Source of the DNA: Candidatus Mediterraneibacter norwichensis
GTDB taxonomy: Bacteria; Bacillota; Clostridia; Lachnospirales; Lachnospiraceae
NCBI GenBank assembly: GCA_019112765.1
Contig: DXIU01000019.1
Span: forward strand, 1 to 39,415
Reading direction: 5' to 3'
DNA: 39,415 nucleotides
The notes under the pieces are model-generated. The model worked only from the letters and a program-made list of their open reading frames with translations, was not told the DNA's origin and made no database searches. The position numbers and the translations under genes are program-made. Positions 33,009 through 39,415 of this stretch are shown here, in pieces (the stretch's first letter is position 1; each line of letters starts with the position of its first letter).

Positions 33009-33302
33009 ATGACCACAAAGCAGAGAGCATATTTAAAGAGCCTGGCAATGAACATGGAACCTATATTTCAGGTTGGAAAATCAAGCATGACGCCGGGACT
33101 GACACAGGCCATATCCGAAGCGCTGGAAGCACGCGAACTGATTAAAATCAGTGTGCTGAAAAACTGTGCGGATGATCCTAGGGAACTGGCTGAGATTATT
33201 TCCGAACGCACCCGCTCCCAGGTCGTTCAGGTGATCGGGAAAAAAATTGTTCTGTACAGAGAAGGCAAGGATGAAAAAAAGAAAATTATCCTGCCTTTGT
33301 AA
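33009..33302 (+). CDS. yhbY: YhbY-type CRM-domain RNA-binding protein
   Basis: The 97-residue protein is a single CRS1-YhbY (CRM) domain, with LKSLAMNMEPIFQVGKSSMTPGL near the N-terminus carrying the GKxxxT-type loop. YhbY binds pre-50S particles and helps ribosome assembly. It starts after AGGAGAGGA, 13 bases after obgE, and precedes nadD, yqeK and rsfS as in many Firmicutes. Confidence 0.93.
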   Translation: MTTKQRAYLKSLAMNMEPIFQVGKSSMTPGLTQAISEALEARELIKISVLKNCADDPRELAEIISERTRSQVVQVIGKKIVLYREGKDEKKKIILPL

Positions 33303-33319
33303 ATATTTGTATAAATATT
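33302..33319. repeat. AT-rich inverted repeat after yhbY
   Basis: AATATTT (33302-33308) and AAATATT (33313-33319) pair around GTAT. It lies between yhbY and nadD and lacks a T run, so a role as terminator is doubtful. Confidence 0.35.
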
Positions 33320-33373
33320 CAAAAGATAACAGATAAAAGAACAGATGACTAATTAAAGGAAGGAATATGAAAT

Positions 33374-33988
33374 ATGAAAATCGGAATCATGGGAGGAACT
33401 TTTGACCCAATTCATATCGGCCATCTGCTTCTGGGAGAATTTGCCTATGAGGATTTCGGACTGGATGAAATCTGGTTTCTGCCGAACGGCAATCCTCCTC
33501 ATAAAGAGACTGCCGATACGGGCGCCTCACTGGATCACCGGATTAAAATGATAAAAAGGGCAATTCAGGGGGTATCGTATTTCCGCCTTAATCTGCACGA
33601 AGCAAATGCCTCAGAGCATTCCTATACTTATCAGACCATGCGGGAATTCAATCAGATGTTTCCGGAACATGAATTTTACTTTATCCTTGGTGCGGATTCC
33701 CTGTTTTCTATTGAGCAGTGGAAATATTTCCGGGAGATATTTCCGACCTGCACGATCCTTGCCGCCATGCGGGACGATAAGGATGCCCTGGAAATGCAGG
33801 ATCAGATCCTGTATTTAACTGAAAAGTACGGGGCGCGCATCCGTCTTTTGCAGGCACCGCTCCTGGAAATCTCCTCAACAGTGATCCGGGAAAGAGCTTC
33901 CCGGAATCTGGGAGTGCGGTATATGGTTCCGGATTCCGTTGCCGAATACATTAAAATGAATCATCTCTATAAAAACGAAAGAAGTTGA
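33374..33988 (+). CDS. nadD: Nicotinate-nucleotide adenylyltransferase NadD
   Basis: NadD joins nicotinate mononucleotide and ATP to deamido-NAD. The 204-residue protein has the nucleotidyltransferase motif GGTFDPIHIGH (7-17), NPPHK (about 40) and the C-terminal ISSTVIRERA (about 168). It starts after AAGGAAGGA and is 6 bases upstream of yqeK. Confidence 0.96.
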   Translation: MKIGIMGGTFDPIHIGHLLLGEFAYEDFGLDEIWFLPNGNPPHKETADTGASLDHRIKMIKRAIQGVSYFRLNLHEANASEHSYTYQTMREFNQMFPEHEFYFILGADSLFSIEQWKYFREIFPTCTILAAMRDDKDALEMQDQILYLTEKYGARIRLLQAPLLEISSTVIRERASRNLGVRYMVPDSVAEYIKMNHLYKNERS

Positions 33989-33994
33989 TACAGC

Positions 33995-34570
33995 ATGACA
34001 GAGGAATTAAGAGAAATCAGCAGAAAACTCTCTAAAATACTGAAAAAAAACAGATATGAACACACACTGGGAGTAATGTACACTGCAGCCTCTCTGGCCA
34101 TGTGTTACGGCGGGGATGTTCAGAAAGCTATGACTGCCGGGCTGCTTCACGACTGCGGCAAATATCTTTCCGCAGAGGATCAGATCAGGTTCTGCAAAAA
34201 GAAAGAAATCCCCCTTACAGAATCGGAACTGCAGATGCCGGCGCTTGTACATGCAAAACTGGGAGCATATCTGGCCAGACATGAATACGGAATTAAGGAT
34301 TCTGATATACTGGATGCGATAACCTATCATACGACAGGACGCCCGGATATGACACTTCTTGAAAAAATTGTATATATTGCCGATTATATTGAACCGAACC
34401 GCAGAGAAATTCCCGGGCTTGAACAGATACGAAAGATCGTTTTTACCGATATAGACAGGGCTGTATGTCTTTCAGCCGGATCAACGGTCCGCTACCTCAA
34501 AAACGGAGGAAAAGCTGTTGACCCCATGACCATTAACACCTATAATTTTTATAAAAAGAAGGAGGATTGA
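33995..34570 (+). CDS. yqeK: HD-domain hydrolase YqeK (Ap4A hydrolase)
   Basis: The 191-residue protein is an HD-domain phosphohydrolase. The metal-binding HD pair is in AGLLHDCGKYL (about 47-57), a further His in YHTTGRPD (about 110) and Asp in YIADYIEPNR (about 127). YqeK proteins hydrolyse symmetric diadenosine tetraphosphate to ADP in the cytoplasm. The nadD-yqeK-rsfS order is conserved in Firmicutes; rsfS starts one base after its stop. Confidence 0.93.
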   Translation: MTEELREISRKLSKILKKNRYEHTLGVMYTAASLAMCYGGDVQKAMTAGLLHDCGKYLSAEDQIRFCKKKEIPLTESELQMPALVHAKLGAYLARHEYGIKDSDILDAITYHTTGRPDMTLLEKIVYIADYIEPNRREIPGLEQIRKIVFTDIDRAVCLSAGSTVRYLKNGGKAVDPMTINTYNFYKKKED

Positions 34571-34571
34571 T

Positions 34572-34922
34572 ATGGACCAGTCCAGAAAAATGGCACGGAT
34601 CGCATGGAATGCACTGAACGACAAAAAAGGAGAGGATATCAAAATTATTGATATTACCGGCATTTCCGTGCTTGCCGACTATTTTATCATTGCAAACGGA
34701 ACCAGTGACAGCCAGGTTAATGCCCTGGTAGATAACGTGGAAGAGGAGCTTCACAAAGCCGGCTATAGCCTGAAGCAGAGAGAAGGGCAGGCCTCCGGAA
34801 GCTGGGTGCTGCTTGATTTCGGCGACATTATTGTACATGTATTTGATAAAGAAAACCGTCTGTTCTATGATCTGGAACGAATCTGGAAAGACGGAAAGAT
34901 AACGGATATAGCGGATCTGTAA
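34572..34922 (+). CDS. rsfS: Ribosome silencing factor RsfS
   Basis: RsfS binds L14 on the 50S subunit and blocks subunit joining when nutrients are short. The 116-residue protein has the DUF143 signature DIKIIDITGISVLADYFIIANGTSDSQV and SGSWVLLDFGDIIVHVF. It starts after AAGGAGGA overlapping the yqeK 3' end. A bidirectional terminator follows, against the convergent lexA. Confidence 0.96.
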   Translation: MDQSRKMARIAWNALNDKKGEDIKIIDITGISVLADYFIIANGTSDSQVNALVDNVEEELHKAGYSLKQREGQASGSWVLLDFGDIIVHVFDKENRLFYDLERIWKDGKITDIADL

Positions 34923-34957
34923 ATGAAGCTTTAACTTTCTGTTTCCGGATCTCCAGA

Positions 34958-34988
34958 AAGGCCCGAGGTGAATTCTCACCCGGGCCTT
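34958..34988. terminator. Terminator between convergent rsfS and lexA
   Basis: A 13-bp stem (34958-34971 with 34976-34988) carries one bulged A (34966) and a 4-base loop. Flanking A and T bases allow weak termination in both directions, serving rsfS on + and lexA on -. Confidence 0.7.
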
Positions 34989-35005
34989 AAATTCTCGCTC
35001 ATATA

Positions 35006-35623
35006 CTATTTGAAAAAACGGAACACCCCGATCACTTTTCCAAGAATCGTAACTTCTTTTACAATGATCGGATCCATAAAATCGTTTTCCGGCTGGAGGC
35101 GGAAAATTCCTTCTTCCTTATAAAAAGTCTTAACTGTGGCCCCGTCATCTACAAGAGCGACAACCATATCGCCGTTTGATGCCGCGGGCGTCTCCTCAAC
35201 CAGCACCATATCTCCATCCAGAATACCGGCATTAATCATGCTTTCTCCCTTTACCTTCAGAAGAAAAGTCTGACTGTTCGGCATAAAATCCACAGGAATA
35301 GGGAAGTAGTTTTCAATATTCTGCTGCGCAAGTATCGGCTCTCCGGCAGCAACCTGTCCCACAATCGGAACATTTACCATTTCTCTTCTGGTAAGATTAA
35401 AATTGTCATCCAGAATCTCAATTGCTCTTGGCTTCGTAGGATCTCTGCGGATATATCCATTCTTCTCCAGTGTTTCAAGATGTGAGTGAACAGAAGAAGT
35501 GGATTTAAGATTCACAGCTTCACAGATCTCCCGGACAGCCGGCGGGAATCCGCGCTCCAGAATCTGAGATTTAATATATTCCAGAATCTCCAGTTGTTTT
35601 TTGCTTATTTTACCCTGTGCCAT
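35006..35623 (-). CDS. lexA: LexA repressor
   Basis: LexA represses SOS genes until RecA filaments trigger its self-cleavage. The 205-residue protein has a winged-helix DNA-binding domain (1-70, [28 protein letters not shown]) and an S24 protease domain: cleavage site Ala 93-Gly 94 in VAAGEP, Ser 128 in GESMINAG and Lys 165 in TVKTF. The start at 35623 ([10 protein letters not shown]) follows GGAGGGA on the - strand. A LexA-type box lies about 73 bases upstream of the start, indicating autoregulation, and yneA is divergent, as in Bacillus. Confidence 0.97.
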   Translation of the reverse strand: MAQGKISKKQLEILEYIKSQILERGFPPAVREICEAVNLKSTSSVHSHLETLEKNGYIRRDPTKPRAIEILDDNFNLTRREMVNVPIVGQVAAGEPILAQQNIENYFPIPVDFMPNSQTFLLKVKGESMINAGILDGDMVLVEETPAASNGDMVVALVDDGATVKTFYKEEGIFRLQPENDFMDPIIVKEVTILGKVIGVFRFFK

Positions 35624-35652
35624 ATCGTCCCTCCGAACTTAATTCATATTAT

Positions 35653-35675
35653 AAATATACTAACACAGTATATTT
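35653..35675. repeat. Inverted repeat in the lexA upstream region
   Basis: AAATATACT (35653-35661) and AGTATATTT (35667-35675) are exact complements around AACAC. They lie between the lexA start and the nearest LexA box, over the likely lexA promoter. Confidence 0.5.
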
Positions 35676-35695
35676 TAAAAATCAAACACTTGTTG

Positions 35696-35709
35696 CGAAA
35701 ATATGTTCG
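35696..35709. promoter_or_regulatory. LexA (SOS) box 1
   Basis: CGAAAATATGTTCG differs at one position from the Gram-positive consensus CGAAC-N4-GTTCG. It is nearest to lexA. Confidence 0.8.
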
Positions 35710-35728
35710 ATTTTTTCGGCGTTTCCTG

Positions 35729-35757
35729 TTGACAAACACATGTTCTTATCATATAAT
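35729..35757 (+). promoter_or_regulatory. yneA promoter (perfect consensus)
   Basis: TTGACA (35729-35734) and TATAAT (35752-35757) with a 17-base spacer match consensus exactly. LexA box 2 overlaps the end of the -35 and fills the spacer, so bound LexA would block polymerase. Confidence 0.85.
35733..35746. promoter_or_regulatory. LexA (SOS) box 2, in the yneA promoter spacer
   Basis: CAAACACATGTTCT has two mismatches to CGAAC-N4-GTTCG, one in each half site. Confidence 0.7.
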
Positions 35758-35764
35758 ACATTAC

Positions 35765-35778
35765 AGAACAGTTGTTCG
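35765..35778. promoter_or_regulatory. LexA (SOS) box 3, at the yneA transcription start
   Basis: AGAACAGTTGTTCG has a perfect right half site and one mismatch in the left. It lies about 8 bases past the yneA -10 box. Confidence 0.7.
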
Positions 35779-35865
35779 TAAGAAATTTCTCATTCGAATA
35801 CATGTATACAATTTTTCGATTCAGAAATTTATGGCTATTTTTTCAGTTTCAGGGGGTATTTTATA

Positions 35866-36177
35866 ATGAAAAGGACAGTGCACAGGAAAAATCAGTTTAT
35901 ACTTCTGACAGTAACTTTTATTCTTATATTAGCAGCCAGTCTTGTCTTCGGAGCATTTTTCGTGTCGGCGCGCGAAGACAGATCAGCTGAAGCTGACAGT
36001 TATTATAAAAGTATCCGTATTCAGTCTGGCGATACTTTATGGGATATTGCTTCTGATAATATGACAGACGAATATGATTCCATAGATGAGTATATACAGC
36101 TCATAAAAGATACGAATGGTCTGGAATCTGATTATATACAGGCTGGTCAGTATCTTATAATCAAGTGCAGCAACTGA
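35866..36177 (+). CDS. yneA: YneA-like SOS cell-division inhibitor (membrane segment plus LysM)
   Basis: The 103-residue protein has a basic N-terminus, one hydrophobic segment (about 11-33) and an extracellular LysM domain (about 49-101, IRIQSGDTLWDIAS and IQAGQYLIIK). This small TM-LysM design, divergent from lexA with LexA boxes at its promoter, matches YneA, which delays septum formation during the SOS response in Bacillus and relatives. It starts after AGGGGG about 10 bases before the ATG. The rest of the Bacillus operon (a resolvase-like gene) is absent; a Xer-type recombinase follows 332 bases later under its own promoter. Confidence 0.85.
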   Translation: MKRTVHRKNQFILLTVTFILILAASLVFGAFFVSAREDRSAEADSYYKSIRIQSGDTLWDIASDNMTDEYDSIDEYIQLIKDTNGLESDYIQAGQYLIIKCSN

Positions 36178-36204
36178 ATCAGAATCATTTTTCAGTCTGC
36201 GAAA

Positions 36205-36239
36205 AAACAGGAAATATCGTTGAGAGCATTTTCCTGTTT
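36205..36239 (+). terminator. Possible terminator after yneA
   Basis: AAACAGGAAA (36205-36214) and TTTCCTGTTT (36230-36239) pair perfectly over 10 bp with a 15-base loop. The only T run is in the arm itself, so termination may be weak. Confidence 0.4.
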
Positions 36240-36251
36240 CATTCACCCGGG

Positions 36252-36276
36252 TATCAATATACATCCCATATTGATA
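36252..36276. repeat. 9-bp inverted repeat with 7-base centre, dif-like layout
   Basis: TATCAATAT (36252-36260) and ATATTGATA (36268-36276) are exact complements around ACATCCC. It lies in the 332-base gap 36178-36509 between yneA and a Xer-type recombinase gene, along with two other hairpins and the recombinase promoter. Confidence 0.5.
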
Positions 36277-36299
36277 TATAGAATATATGTACACTCCCG

Positions 36300-36352
36300 A
36301 GAAAAGCCGGAGATATACCAGGACAGGTATTTCCCGGCTTTTCTCATTTTTT
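36300..36352 (+). terminator. Strong terminator upstream of the recombinase gene
   Basis: AGAAAAGCCGG (36300-36310) pairs with CCGGCTTTTCT (36334-36344), extended by an inner imperfect stem to a loop near 36320-36325, and is followed by CATTTTTT. Confidence 0.85.
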
Positions 36353-36429
36353 CAGCCGTACATCCGCAGAAAGGATAGTGATAAAGCGGTTTTAATCTAT
36401 ACGACAAATACCGATTTTTCCAAAAGATC

Positions 36430-36458
36430 TGGACTAAAAGACTGTGTAATGCTATAAT
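36430..36458 (+). promoter_or_regulatory. Promoter of the Xer-type recombinase gene
   Basis: TATAAT (36453-36458) is preceded by TGC (extended -10), with TGGACT (36430-36435, 4 of 6 matches) 17 bases upstream. Confidence 0.6.
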
Positions 36459-36509
36459 AAACCTGTTAAGAGGGATTGTATTTTAATTTATTAAAAGGGA
36501 GTAATAAAA

Positions 36510-37580
36510 ATGGAAACATCAAAAGATACAAAGTCATATCACGAACAGAAATACATTGATAATACCCTGCGTCTTCGTTCAATATTAAAAACGCTTCCGC
36601 CTTTCGCGAAAGATTATTTCCGCGCCATTGAACCCACAACATCAGCAAGAACAAGGATTTCGTACGCATACGATATTCGGGTTTTCTTTCATTTTCTGAT
36701 GGAAAATAATCCTGTTTATAAAAACTATTCTATCGATCAGTTTACCGTACAGGATCTGGAGCGTCTGGAAGCGGTTGATATCGAGGAATATCAGGAATAT
36801 CTCAAAGTTTATGAAAATGATGAGAAAAAACAGATTACCAACACAGAAAAAGGCCTGGCAAGAAAAATGTCTGCGCTGCGAAGCTTTTACGGCTACTATT
36901 TTAAGCATCAGATTATCAGTAAAAATCCAACTCTTCTTGTAGATATGCCAAAACAGCATGATAAAGCGATTATACGGCTGGATACAGACGAAGTTGCCAT
37001 GCTGCTGGACTACGTGGACCACGGCGGCGATAACCTGACCGGGCAGAGAAAGGCTTATTATGAAAAGACAAAAAACCGGGATCTGGCTATTCTCACTCTT
37101 CTGCTGGGAACCGGTATCCGTGTATCTGAATGTGTCGGTCTGGATATTCAGGATGTGGATTTTAAGAATAATGGAGTCAAAGTTACAAGAAAAGGCGGCA
37201 ATGAGATGGTCGTATACTTTGGTGAAGAAGTTGAAAATGCCTTAAAAACTTACCTGTATACAACCCGTAAATCCGTCACTCCGCTCCCGGGCCATGAAAA
37301 TGCTCTCTTCCTTTCCACTCAGCGAAGGCGGATGGGGGTTCAGGCAGTAGAAAATATGGTAAAAAAATACGCAAGGGAAGTCACGCCGAACAAAAAGATT
37401 ACCCCGCATAAGCTCCGCAGTACATACGGAACCGCTCTTTATAAGGAGACCGGAGATATTTATCTGGTTGCAGATGTACTTGGGCACAAGGATGTAAATA
37501 CAACGCGAAAACACTATGCAGCTATTGATGAAAACCGGCGCCGGCAGGCTGCTGGCGCAGTCAGGCTGCGCGATGTCTGA
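36510..37580 (+). CDS. Tyrosine recombinase, XerC/XerD type
   Basis: The 356-residue protein has an N-terminal core-binding SAM-like domain (about 25-150) and a C-terminal catalytic domain with a complete active site: Arg 204 (TGIRVSE), Lys 228 (RKGGN), His 300 and Arg 303 (HKLRST), His 326 (LGHKD) and Tyr 336 (KHYAA). Length and sequence fit the chromosomal Xer recombinases that resolve chromosome dimers at dif, rather than phage integrases; no phage genes are near. It starts after AAAAGGGAG. Its own promoter and a strong upstream terminator isolate it from yneA. Whether it is the main Xer or a paralogue cannot be told. Confidence 0.9.
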   Translation: METSKDTKSYHEQKYIDNTLRLRSILKTLPPFAKDYFRAIEPTTSARTRISYAYDIRVFFHFLMENNPVYKNYSIDQFTVQDLERLEAVDIEEYQEYLKVYENDEKKQITNTEKGLARKMSALRSFYGYYFKHQIISKNPTLLVDMPKQHDKAIIRLDTDEVAMLLDYVDHGGDNLTGQRKAYYEKTKNRDLAILTLLLGTGIRVSECVGLDIQDVDFKNNGVKVTRKGGNEMVVYFGEEVENALKTYLYTTRKSVTPLPGHENALFLSTQRRRMGVQAVENMVKKYAREVTPNKKITPHKLRSTYGTALYKETGDIYLVADVLGHKDVNTTRKHYAAIDENRRRQAAGAVRLRDV

Positions 37581-37618
37581 TTTTACTACATATATTTCAT
37601 ATATATTCCTGCTTTTTC

Positions 37619-37647
37619 TTGTATTTATGATCTCCGCTTATTATAAT
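37619..37647 (+). promoter_or_regulatory. Promoter of the TtcA-like gene
   Basis: TTGTAT (37619-37624) and TATAAT (37642-37647) are 17 bases apart; the start codon is 40 bases downstream. Confidence 0.55.
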
Positions 37648-37686
37648 ATAAAAATGTGTGCAGTTGACAAAAGAAAGGAAATTATT

Positions 37687-38421
37687 ATGCAGTTACAGAG
37701 ACTCTTAAGCTTTGCAAGAAAAGCGGTTGATGAATATACAATGATACAGGAAGGAGACCATATCGCGGTGGGAATTTCCGGCGGAAAAGACAGTCTTACA
37801 CTGCTCTGCGCTCTCCACGGTCTGAAACGCTTTTATCCTCAGAAATTTGAACTGAGCGCTGTTACCGTTGATCTGGGCTTTGATGATTTTGATCTGACTC
37901 CGATTAAAGATCTGTGCCACGATATGGAGATCCCATACCAGATTGTTAAATCCGATATATACCATATTTTGTTCGATATCAGGAAAGAATCAAATCCCTG
38001 CTCTCTGTGCGCTAAAATGCGCAAAGGCGCACTGAATCAGGCAGTAAAGGAAATGGGCTGTAATAAAGTGGCATACGCCCATCATAAGGACGATATCGTG
38101 GAAACAATGCTCCTGTCAATGATTTTTGAAGGGCGCTTTTATTCTTTCTCGCCAAAAACATGGCTGGACCGTATGGATCTGACTGTAATCCGCCCACTTA
38201 TGTTTGTCGATGAAATGGATGTCATCGGTTTTAAAAACAAATACAATCTTCCTGTTGTAAAAAGCAAATGCCCTGTAGACGGCTACACAAAAAGACAGTA
38301 TGCAAAGGAGCTGCTCCGGCAGATTAACAAAGATCATCCGGGAGCAAAAGAAAGAATGTTTCACGCAATTTTAAACGGGGATATAAAAGGATGGCCTCAG
38401 CGTCAGATCAGAACACGCTGA
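37687..38421 (+). CDS. TtcA-like tRNA 2-thiocytidine synthetase family protein
   Basis: The 244-residue protein is a PP-loop ATPase with SGGKDS (about 31-36) and the cysteines that bind a [4Fe-4S] cluster in TtcA: CSLC (Cys 105 and 108) plus Cys 195 in KCPVDG. TtcA thiolates cytidine 32 of certain tRNAs; orthologues in Firmicutes are often named only as ATP-binding proteins, so the exact substrate is inferred. ATG 37687 follows AAAGGA and lies 40 bases after a promoter -10 box; an upstream in-frame start at 37516 would begin inside the recombinase gene and add a hydrophobic stretch alien to the family. Confidence 0.85.
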   Translation: MQLQRLLSFARKAVDEYTMIQEGDHIAVGISGGKDSLTLLCALHGLKRFYPQKFELSAVTVDLGFDDFDLTPIKDLCHDMEIPYQIVKSDIYHILFDIRKESNPCSLCAKMRKGALNQAVKEMGCNKVAYAHHKDDIVETMLLSMIFEGRFYSFSPKTWLDRMDLTVIRPLMFVDEMDVIGFKNKYNLPVVKSKCPVDGYTKRQYAKELLRQINKDHPGAKERMFHAILNGDIKGWPQRQIRTR

Positions 38422-38443
38422 CCAGGTATGATTTTCACAAAAT

Positions 38444-38483
38444 CAGGAGAGTCCGCAAAGCTTTTCCGCAGCAGACTCTCCTG
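38444..38483 (+). repeat. 10-bp inverted repeat after the TtcA-like gene
   Basis: CAGGAGAGTC (38444-38453) and GACTCTCCTG (38474-38483) pair perfectly around a 20-base loop, just before the terminator at 38491. Confidence 0.5.
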
Positions 38484-38490
38484 TAAAACA

Positions 38491-38527
38491 GGCCGGAACC
38501 CTGACCTACAGTTTCCGGTCTTCTTTT
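38491..38527 (+). terminator. Terminator after the TtcA-like gene, reaching into the convergent gene
   Basis: GGCCGGAA (38491-38498) pairs with TTCCGGTC (38513-38520) with one wobble; TTCTTTTTT follows. It overlaps the last codons of the - strand cytidylate kinase-like gene. Confidence 0.65.
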
Positions 38528-39153
38528 TTGATTTTTTCCTTCAGTGTTACATATTCTTCAATAATCTTAGCTGTTCCCTCTATACCAAGCTCCGAGCTGT
38601 TCAGACAGAGTTCATAGCTGTCGGCATTGGACCATTTTTTGTTTGTATAGTAATTATAGTAGCTTGAACGCTTTTTATCTGTTTTAACGATCATATCTTT
38701 TGCCTTGGCATCTGTAACATCATAGATTCTGGCAATACGGCGTATTCTGGCATCCATATCTGCATGAATAAAAACGCTTACCACATTGCTGTAGGATTCC
38801 AGCGCATAGTCGGCACACCGGCCTACGAGAATACAGGGCCCTTCATTGGCAATCTTCTTAATTGCGTCAAACTGTGCAAGAAATACCTTATGATTAATCG
38901 GCATATCCGTATATGTATTCCCCGAATATCCCATAGAATACGTATCCATCACAAGGGAGTAGAGAAAGCTGTTGGTCGGCTTTTCATCATGAGATTCAAA
39001 AATTTCTTCACAGATTCCACTTTCTTTTGCCGCTCTTGCAAGCATCTCTTTGTCATAGAGTTTAATGCCAAATGCTTCAGCAACTTTGTATCCGATTTCT
39101 CTGCCTGCACTTCCGAATTCACGTCCGATGGTTATAATAGTATTTGTCTTCAT
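38506..39153 (-). CDS. Cytidylate kinase-like family protein
   Basis: The 215-residue protein belongs to the AAA-type cytidylate kinase-like family (cytidylate_kin2). The P-loop region is ITIGREFGSAGREIG (about 7-21), the lid-like part contains RRIARIYDVTDAKAKDMI (about 137-154), and DKKRSSYYNYYTNKKW follows. The family is common in Clostridia but substrates are not established; it is not the canonical Cmk, which is larger and has a different N-terminus. It starts after AAGGAGAG on the - strand and has its own promoter. Confidence 0.88.
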   Translation of the reverse strand: MKTNTIITIGREFGSAGREIGYKVAEAFGIKLYDKEMLARAAKESGICEEIFESHDEKPTNSFLYSLVMDTYSMGYSGNTYTDMPINHKVFLAQFDAIKKIANEGPCILVGRCADYALESYSNVVSVFIHADMDARIRRIARIYDVTDAKAKDMIVKTDKKRSSYYNYYTNKKWSNADSYELCLNSSELGIEGTAKIIEEYVTLKEKIKKEDRKL

Positions 39154-39228
39154 AGTCCGTCACTCTCCTTGTCGTTGATATCATCATTTTGCATAAAAAA
39201 ATAATGTATATCTATTTACTATATGACT

Positions 39229-39257
39229 ATTATAACGAAAACGACTTAGTATTACAA
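39229..39257 (-). promoter_or_regulatory. Promoter of the cytidylate kinase-like gene
   Basis: On the - strand, TTGTAA (39257-39252) and TATAAT (39234-39229) are 17 bases apart, leaving a leader of about 70 bases. Confidence 0.65.
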
Positions 39258-39322
39258 TGAAATTGTTTGAAAATATTTTTTTAACACGGGAGTTTGACAG
39301 TTGAATAATTAAAAAAATACTT

Positions 39323-39349
39323 GCAGGCCGCATAAAACCTGCTTTTTTT
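39323..39349 (+). terminator. Short hairpin with T7 tract in the gene-free end of the window
   Basis: GCAGG (39323-39327) and CCTGC (39338-39342) form a short stem with a 10-base loop followed by seven T residues. No + strand gene precedes it. The 39154-39415 region is otherwise AT-rich and holds the two divergent promoters. Confidence 0.45.
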
Positions 39350-39394
39350 GTGTCAAATTTTTAGTTTTTATATATGTTATTTTATGTTAATGTG

Positions 39395-39415
39395 TGGTAT
39401 AATAAGGGGAAGGAG
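39395..39415 (+). promoter_or_regulatory. Extended -10 promoter and ribosome binding site at the window edge
   Basis: TGG precedes TATAAT (39398-39403), and the window ends on AAGGAG, a ribosome binding site for a + strand gene that starts just outside. The -35 (TGTTAT, 39375-39380) is weak. The -10 box and ribosome binding site are only about 6 bases apart, so one of the two may be coincidental. Confidence 0.35.

Noticed and set aside
36510-37580. Phage or integrative element integrase
   Set aside because: No excisionase, att repeats, tRNA target or phage genes are nearby, and the protein has the compact chromosomal Xer form.
37516-37686. Longer TtcA-like protein with an N-terminal membrane segment
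   Set aside because: It would begin inside the recombinase gene and cross the promoter at 37619-37647; the PP-loop family starts at the 37687 Met.
1-39415. CRISPR arrays, tRNA or rRNA genes, insertion sequences and defence islands
   Set aside because: No regularly spaced repeats, no tRNA-like cloverleaf, no transposase and no restriction, toxin-antitoxin or other defence proteins were seen.

Overview
The window looks like core chromosome of a low-to-mid GC, spore-forming member of the Clostridia, most likely Lachnospiraceae. Evidence: a small acid-soluble spore protein, YlbJ, a Prp-processed form of ribosomal protein L27, short-form HisG with HisZ, a LexA/YneA SOS pair, and gene orders shared with Bacillus and Clostridium (recG, rsmD-coaD-ylbJ, L21-prp-L27-obg, yhbY-nadD-yqeK-rsfS). 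I see no tRNA, rRNA, insertion sequence, prophage, CRISPR array or recognisable defence island. Nearly all genes lie on the + strand; ylbJ, lexA and the terminal cytidylate-kinase-like gene are on the - strand.

Layout. 1-3484: 3' part of fakA, then recG. 3562-6712: a sugar islet of an AraC-family regulator and a GH36 alpha-galactosidase. 6713-9863: spore protein gene with a structured leader, rsmD-coaD-coiled-coil protein operon, and convergent ylbJ. 9941-16313: M23 peptidase, then a tightly overlapping RNA-modification/radical SAM operon (RsmF-like methyltransferase, RsuA-type pseudouridine synthase, HAD phosphatase, YgiQ, SDR). 16397-18593: unknown membrane protein, RluA-type pseudouridine synthase, RecU. 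18605-23832: histidine operon hisZ-hisG-hisD-hisB-hisIE from a perfect consensus promoter. 23956-28475: small membrane protein, a radical SAM pair and RNase G. 28660-33302: aspartokinase, CBS protein, L21-Prp-L27, ObgE, YhbY. 33374-34922: nadD-yqeK-rsfS. 35006-36177: lexA/yneA divergent SOS unit. 36510-39153: Xer-type recombinase, TtcA-like protein and a cytidylate kinase-like gene. The window ends on a promoter and ribosome binding site for a gene that lies outside.

Functionally the window is dominated by translation and RNA maturation (L21, L27, Prp, ObgE, RsfS, YhbY, RNase G, two pseudouridine synthases, two or three rRNA methyltransferases, a tRNA thiolase-like protein), DNA repair (RecG, RecU, LexA/YneA, Xer), cofactor synthesis (CoaD, NadD) and histidine synthesis. 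No clear previously undescribed multi-gene system is visible. The most notable points are fine-scale: a HisF-like domain without its catalytic aspartates fused to HisI-HisE; four GTAACA/TGTTAC motifs in two inverted pairs upstream of the spore-protein gene; a promoter built into a terminator hairpin before rsmD; an antisense terminator inside ylbJ; a 16-bp hairpin between ylbJ and an M23 peptidase; and palindromes at the alpha-galactosidase promoter. All calls come from reading the sequence; no database search was run.
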